Shown here: positions 60,381 through 64,000 of the stretch, one piece after another
Numbering within the stretch: the stretch's first letter is position 1
Layout of the letters: the number at the start of each line of letters is the position of its first letter
Source of the DNA: Thalassobacillus sp. CUG 92003
GTDB taxonomy: Bacteria; Bacillota; Bacilli; Bacillales; Halobacillaceae
NCBI RefSeq assembly: GCF_013618635.1
Contig: NZ_JABLSJ010000002.1
Location: 372,001 to 436,000 of the forward strand
Direction: 5' to 3'
Length of the DNA stretch: 64,000 bases
Notes under the pieces: model-generated
The model's input: only the letters and a program-made list of their open reading frames with translations
The model's database searches: none
Told to the model about the DNA's origin: nothing
Program-made: the position numbers and the translations under genes

Positions 60381-62387
60381 GTGAGACTACTGACATTTAT
60401 CGGGAATTTTATACTGGGTGTTGCAGGCATCATGTTAATCAGTGCAGCGCCTGCCTTATTCAAGAATGGTCAGTTTTTTAACATCTCGGCTTACACAGAA
60501 GGACTGGCCAAATTAGTGGGAACAGCCTTCCATCCTGAAGATTGGCTGTATGTCTATAAAGGTAGCCATGAGCCTTTATTTCAATTTCTGTGGGATCCTT
60601 ACTCGTATTCAATGACGCTCTTTTTAGGCGGCGTCGTGCTTGCCCTCGTTATGGCATTTTTACTTGCCCTCGGGACCTTGTTCCTCCCGAAGTGGGCGAA
60701 AAGTGTGGTAACGAAGCTATTGAATATTTTGGAGGCGCTGCCCGATTTGCTGCTTGCCGTCATGATCCAAATGCTTATCGTGTATATGTATAAACAAACG
60801 GATATCCTGGTCATGCAAGTGGCTACAGTGGGGCAGGAAAAGATTTATTGGCTCCCCATCGTGACGTTAGCCATTGTGCCGATGGTGTCATTCTATAAGT
60901 TAATCCTTCTACTATTGGAAGAAGAAATGACGAAGCCTTATGTCAGTTTAGCGAGGAGTAAGGGTCTTGAGGCGTTAACAATTATCAATGTCCACATGTT
61001 GCGGAACATCATGAAAAACATTTTCTATCATTCAAAGGTCATTGTATGGGCAGCGCTTTCGAGCTTGCTTGTCATCGAATACATATTCAATATCAACGGC
61101 ATCACCACGTATTTTATTGATGGCTTCACACCTATTGCGACAGCAGGAATATTGTTAATGATCTTCACTCCTTTTTTTGTTATCTACCAGGGGATTGAAT
61201 TGTTCCTCTTTAAAGAAGGCAAAATGCCACAAGCCCAGCCTGTTAAAATGAATCGGTTTGCTGAGGGAACCTTTTGGCGGGTTAGAAAACCTGGCTTGCG
61301 AACTGCTTTCAAGGACAGTTTCGCTTACTTTAAGAATGTACCATTTTTATGTGGTTTTTTCCTGATAGGTGGCCTGTTAGTTTGGAGTATCGTTTACACG
61401 TTTACCGCTGAACCGCTTATCGATCAATATTTTCAGATATACAATGATGAGGGTGAACTGGTGAGTTCTGCACCACATAGTCCGGCGTATTTATTTTTAG
61501 GGACGAGTGAGCTGGGATTCAGTATTTTTGATCAATTGGTCGTGGGGGCTAAGTATACGATCATCTTTGCGCTGTTAATCGCCTTATTAAGAGTCTTTTT
61601 CGGTTTTTTGCTGGCGATTCCCTATGCTTTTTTCCTGCCTGAAAAAGTCAGAGGCCCTATTGATAAAATTGTAGACAGTATGCACTTTCTCCCGCTTACC
61701 ATCATCGCATTCCTCTTGTTGTATCCTGTGTTATGGATGCCGCAAGGAGGGTTTACCACATCTCAGTCAGAAAGGATTGTATACCAGATCCTTGTGCTGG
61801 CCATTCTCGTTCTCCCTTTGATGATGACTTTATTCGGAAATGAAATGAGGCTTCTCATGAGACAGGAATTCGTTGCTAGTACAAAGGTGCTTGGAGGCAG
61901 CTCCCTCCATTTATTAAGGCGTCACCTATTGCCTCACCTTCGTGCTCGTATAGGGATCGTGTTCGGTCAGCAATTCATCCAAACCTTGCTTATTTTTATT
62001 CATCTCGGTTTGTTCAACCTTTATTTCGGCGGGACTAAAGTCAGTTATGATCCAGATTTTCCAGATCCACCTCAATCGACGACTTATGAATGGTCAGGTT
62101 TAATCGGAGCCTCCAAAAATTCCTTGATGACCGGGAGGTGGTGGTACATCATTCCGGCACTGGTGGGGTTTATGCTGTTGATCCTGGCGATGCAAATGAT
62201 CATTAAAGGAATAAAAGATGTTCAGCAAGTGCGCGTGGGCGTTTCCACCGAACGTTCACATTGGTGGTCACGGCTTAAAGCATGGCGGTCAAAGCAGGAG
62301 AAACAAAAGGAAGCTGTCACGGAAAGTCCAGGGGTACATGATTTTGAACGACTGGACCGGCGTCGAACGCATAATTCGTATTTATAG
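60381..62387 (+). CDS. Fused OppB-OppC-type ABC permease, copy 2
   Basis: A 668-residue paralogue of the preceding protein, by eye a little over half identical along the entire length, with the same two halves: EEEMTKPYVSLARSKGLEALTIINVHMLRN near residue 190 and LFLGTSELGFSIFDQLVVGAKYTI, then QEFVASTKVLGGSSLHLLRRHLLPHL. The two probably form one channel, each replacing an OppB/OppC pair, or serve two systems with shared partners. The GTG at 60381 is picked since AAAGGGGGGGGAG precedes it and it aligns with the start of copy 1 (RLL-F-G). A strong terminator follows. Confidence 0.82.
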   Translation: MRLLTFIGNFILGVAGIMLISAAPALFKNGQFFNISAYTEGLAKLVGTAFHPEDWLYVYKGSHEPLFQFLWDPYSYSMTLFLGGVVLALVMAFLLALGTLFLPKWAKSVVTKLLNILEALPDLLLAVMIQMLIVYMYKQTDILVMQVATVGQEKIYWLPIVTLAIVPMVSFYKLILLLLEEEMTKPYVSLARSKGLEALTIINVHMLRNIMKNIFYHSKVIVWAALSSLLVIEYIFNINGITTYFIDGFTPIATAGILLMIFTPFFVIYQGIELFLFKEGKMPQAQPVKMNRFAEGTFWRVRKPGLRTAFKDSFAYFKNVPFLCGFFLIGGLLVWSIVYTFTAEPLIDQYFQIYNDEGELVSSAPHSPAYLFLGTSELGFSIFDQLVVGAKYTIIFALLIALLRVFFGFLLAIPYAFFLPEKVRGPIDKIVDSMHFLPLTIIAFLLLYPVLWMPQGGFTTSQSERIVYQILVLAILVLPLMMTLFGNEMRLLMRQEFVASTKVLGGSSLHLLRRHLLPHLRARIGIVFGQQFIQTLLIFIHLGLFNLYFGGTKVSYDPDFPDPPQSTTYEWSGLIGASKNSLMTGRWWYIIPALVGFMLLILAMQMIIKGIKDVQQVRVGVSTERSHWWSRLKAWRSKQEKQKEAVTESPGVHDFERLDRRRTHNSYL

Positions 62388-62400
62388 CCACAATTGGACA

Positions 62401-62448
62401 CAGCCAAAACCCCCGGGTTCACGTTACGAACCGCGGGGGTTTTGGCTG
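62401..62448. terminator. Strong bidirectional terminator
   Basis: CAGCCAAAACCCCCG.GGTTC pairs with GAACC.CGGGGGTTTTGGCTG. It ends the fused permease operon and the convergent ywhB. Confidence 0.92.
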
Positions 62449-62466
62449 CCTGCCAGCATATAATTT

Positions 62467-62649
62467 TTAGTCGACGGGACGTTTGCCGCCTGCCGCGTAG
62501 TTGGATGGTGCCATTTCATCAATAACAACGTTGACAGCTTCTTTTCTCGCTCCGGTCGTTTCAGTGACGGCGTTCGTTACTTCACGGACAAGCGCTTGCT
62601 TTTGATCATCTGTACGTCCTTCTAACAATTGCACAGTAACAATAGGCAT
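62467..62649 (-). CDS. ywhB: 4-oxalocrotonate tautomerase family protein (YwhB)
   Basis: A 60-residue tautomerase subunit. After Met removal, Pro1 of PIVTVQLLEGRTDDQKQALV is the catalytic base, and the Arg residues in LLEGRTDDQK and the VNVVIDEMAPSNYAAGGKR C-terminus match the family. Such enzymes isomerise keto-enol compounds; YwhB converts 2-hydroxymuconate in vitro, but its cell role is unclear. GGGGAG precedes the ATG at 62649; the frame up to 62721 is a shadow. ywhD lies downstream on the other strand, as in B. subtilis. Confidence 0.95.
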   Translation of the reverse strand: MPIVTVQLLEGRTDDQKQALVREVTNAVTETTGARKEAVNVVIDEMAPSNYAAGGKRPVD

Positions 62650-63257
62650 CACACGAACTCCCCTTTTTATCGGCTCTGTTAAATGGTGCCGTTGACTGAT
62701 CTTCTTGTAAGACTCGGTCACGAGGTAGAGGTAGTTCGTTTACATATAAATGTTAAGGATGGCTTTGAAACAACTCGCTTTCCTGCGGAGGATGAATTAC
62801 CTCAAGCGTAATACTATAGTTGTTTCGGAAGCGCATTTGACCAGGTGTGAACCTTTTCCCCTTATAAGAAGGTCCGTTCACTAATATAAAGATAGGTTGG
62901 CTGGGTAATGACGAGACTCCCGCGGGAAAAGGAGCTCGGCGAGACCCCACAGGGAGCGTAGCGAACAAGGAGGCTCGGCGGTTCCCCGCAGGAAAGCGAG
63001 TTATTACCCAGCCAACCTAAGCCTTTCTGCCGTAACGGACTAAACATTCTGAGTGGCAGTTAGAAACCAGTCAACACTGAGATTCAACAGAGCCTTTCTT
63101 ATAGATAGATCACCCCATATTTCGCCGTCTCTCTCAGTGATTCCTTCCCATTAAAGAAAGAAATGTTCTCAGGATAAGATGCGCTTCATGAAAAGACCAT
63201 TTTTCCTATGTTAAAATGAGACATACCAGCGCTAGATAAAAGGAGGAAACGTAAACC
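62650..63257. other. ywhB-ywhD intergenic region with repeat B2
   Basis: It holds the family B repeat (62893-63019) and, at about 62757-62790, a degenerate piece reading GGATGGCTTTGAAACAACTCG then CTTTCCTGCGG, similar to the end of repeat B. No gene is called in the region. Confidence 0.65.
62893..63019. repeat. Family B intergenic repeat, copy 2
   Basis: Perfect 17-bp arms TAGGTTGGCTGGGTAAT (62893-62909) and ATTACCCAGCCAACCTA (63003-63019) enclose a core nearly identical to that of copy 1 (GAGACTCCCGCGGGAAAAGG to CCCCGCAGGAAAGCGAG). The arms share no evident similarity with those of copy 1. Confidence 0.93.
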
Positions 63258-63806
63258 ATGAAAGAATTTGATCAATTTAAAAATGATAAGAACAATACAG
63301 AAGAAGAAGGTCAAAAAAAGAAAAACCAGTTTACTATTCTGAAGGATGATTCCACCGACGGACATGGTGGATATGGCGTCGGGTCGGTCAGCCTGGAAAA
63401 TGTGTCACCCGTCATCGTGGATCCCAACGAGGAAAAGGCCTATATCGATATGGGGGCTTTACACGCGCGCAGTGCACCTGAAAAACGTATCAAGTTTATA
63501 AAAGATCGCAGCGAAGTACCGAACGGGAAGATTTACTGGATCGTGTGGGTCACGGTCGATAAAAATGAGAAAGGTGGCTTTTATGCCGGAGTCGGCAGTT
63601 GTCAACTTGTCGTAGACCGTGAAATACGCCGCGGTTTCAAATCAATGCCTGAACATGTAAACAACATGGATAGATCACTCAAAGGCCAGTTTGTAGTGGA
63701 TCATATGGATGATGCTTCCAAACAAATATTAGGAGATTTCCTACGGGATTTTGACCCTGAACTATGGGAGAACTCCGCAGAAGAATTAAAACAAGCGTTT
63801 GATTAA
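63258..63806 (+). CDS. ywhD: YwhD family protein
   Basis: A 182-residue soluble protein matching YwhD. A charged, Lys/Glu/Asn-rich start (residues 1-30) precedes the folded domain FTILKDDSTDGHGGYGVGSVSLENVSPV, then DMGALHARSAPEKRIKF, IYWIVWVTVDKNEKGGFYAGVGSCQLVVDRE and RGFKSMPEHVNNMDRSLKG. The family has no known function. AAAGGAGG precedes the ATG. It sits between ywhB and the region where pbpG/ywhE lies in B. subtilis; a terminator follows 136 bases downstream. Confidence 0.93.
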   Translation: MKEFDQFKNDKNNTEEEGQKKKNQFTILKDDSTDGHGGYGVGSVSLENVSPVIVDPNEEKAYIDMGALHARSAPEKRIKFIKDRSEVPNGKIYWIVWVTVDKNEKGGFYAGVGSCQLVVDREIRRGFKSMPEHVNNMDRSLKGQFVVDHMDDASKQILGDFLRDFDPELWENSAEELKQAFD

Positions 63807-63942
63807 TAATAGTCTTGTGACAAAAAGTTCACAAAATGTTCACTGGCACAAGGCCGGTTCCTTTATTGACAAAATGAGTATAACAAGCAAAAATATAAGG
63901 TATGGTAATACGTGGTGTTGCACGTAGTTTACTAGGACACAG

Positions 63943-63981
63943 AAAAGAGACCGAGCCACACACTCGGTCTCTTTCTTTTTG
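63943..63981 (+). terminator. Terminator after ywhD
   Basis: AAGAGACCGAG pairs with CTCGGTCTCTT around CCACACA, followed by TCTTTTTG. Confidence 0.9.
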
Positions 63982-64000
63982 TTAAAAGAACCAATCGACA

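Overview
The window comes from the chromosome of a spore-forming Bacillaceae. The evidence is the gerQ-cwlJ germination pair, a ywdI-ywdK-gerQ / hemQ-pta-lipL / ywfO-ywgA / ywhB-ywhD gene order like that of the Bacillus subtilis ywd-ywh region, and AGGAGG-type ribosome binding sites. Proteins rich in Asp and Glu and many predicted sodium-coupled carriers (SSS, NSS, DAACS, the end of a TRAP system) suggest a moderately halophilic or haloalkaliphilic member such as a Halobacillus relative. The genus is an inference. I see no rRNA, tRNA, CRISPR array, prophage or complete insertion sequence.

Layout. 0-6 kb: the end of a TRAP solute-binding protein, an AI-2E-type membrane protein, a TerC protein behind a yybP-ykoY (manganese) riboswitch, and small enzymes. 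5.7-6.3 kb: a lone CheY-like receiver behind a class-I c-di-GMP riboswitch whose 3' side can hide the ribosome binding site. 7-13.4 kb: a LacI regulator and an operon of aldehyde dehydrogenase, unknown 166-aa protein, unannotated 30-aa membrane peptide, SSS symporter and iron alcohol dehydrogenase. A 17-bp palindrome lies upstream of this operon and again inside it. 13.4-15.4 kb: a patch of AT-rich membrane proteins and lipoproteins. 15.5-19.4 kb: FMN riboswitch and ribD-ribE-ribBA-ribH. 19.5-29.8 kb: cystine carrier tcyP, a nested tandem-repeat block, an M29 aminopeptidase, a variant MsrA, an acyltransferase, a DJ-1 protein, a LysM-NlpC/P60 wall hydrolase, a YjiH protein and a fructosamine kinase. 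29.8-36.5 kb: AraC regulator, sugar ABC importer and GH65 disaccharide phosphorylase. 37-43.3 kb: UbiB-family kinase with a phasin-like partner, then a three-gene CuA cytochrome c oxidase. 43.8-45.7 kb: AT-rich DUF1062 gene and small genes. 45.8-58 kb: the conserved ywd-ywf-ywg block, interrupted by a polysaccharide flippase and sulfotransferase. 58.3-62.4 kb: two tandem paralogues of a fused OppB-OppC-type permease with no ATPase or binding protein beside them. 62.4 kb to the end: ywhB and ywhD.

The intergenic DNA is unusually structured. There are three copies of one ~125-bp repeat (family A), each next to a CCGAAC-type terminator hairpin. There are two copies of a related ~125-bp repeat (family B) whose cores match but whose outer arms differ completely and are perfectly self-complementary at each locus. 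There is also a ~260-bp tandem repeat carrying a terminator in every unit, and two separate arrays with a 21-bp period. The best leads are the c-di-GMP/CheY module, the LacI operon with its internal operator and hidden peptide, the duplicated fused permeases, and the arm-covarying repeats.
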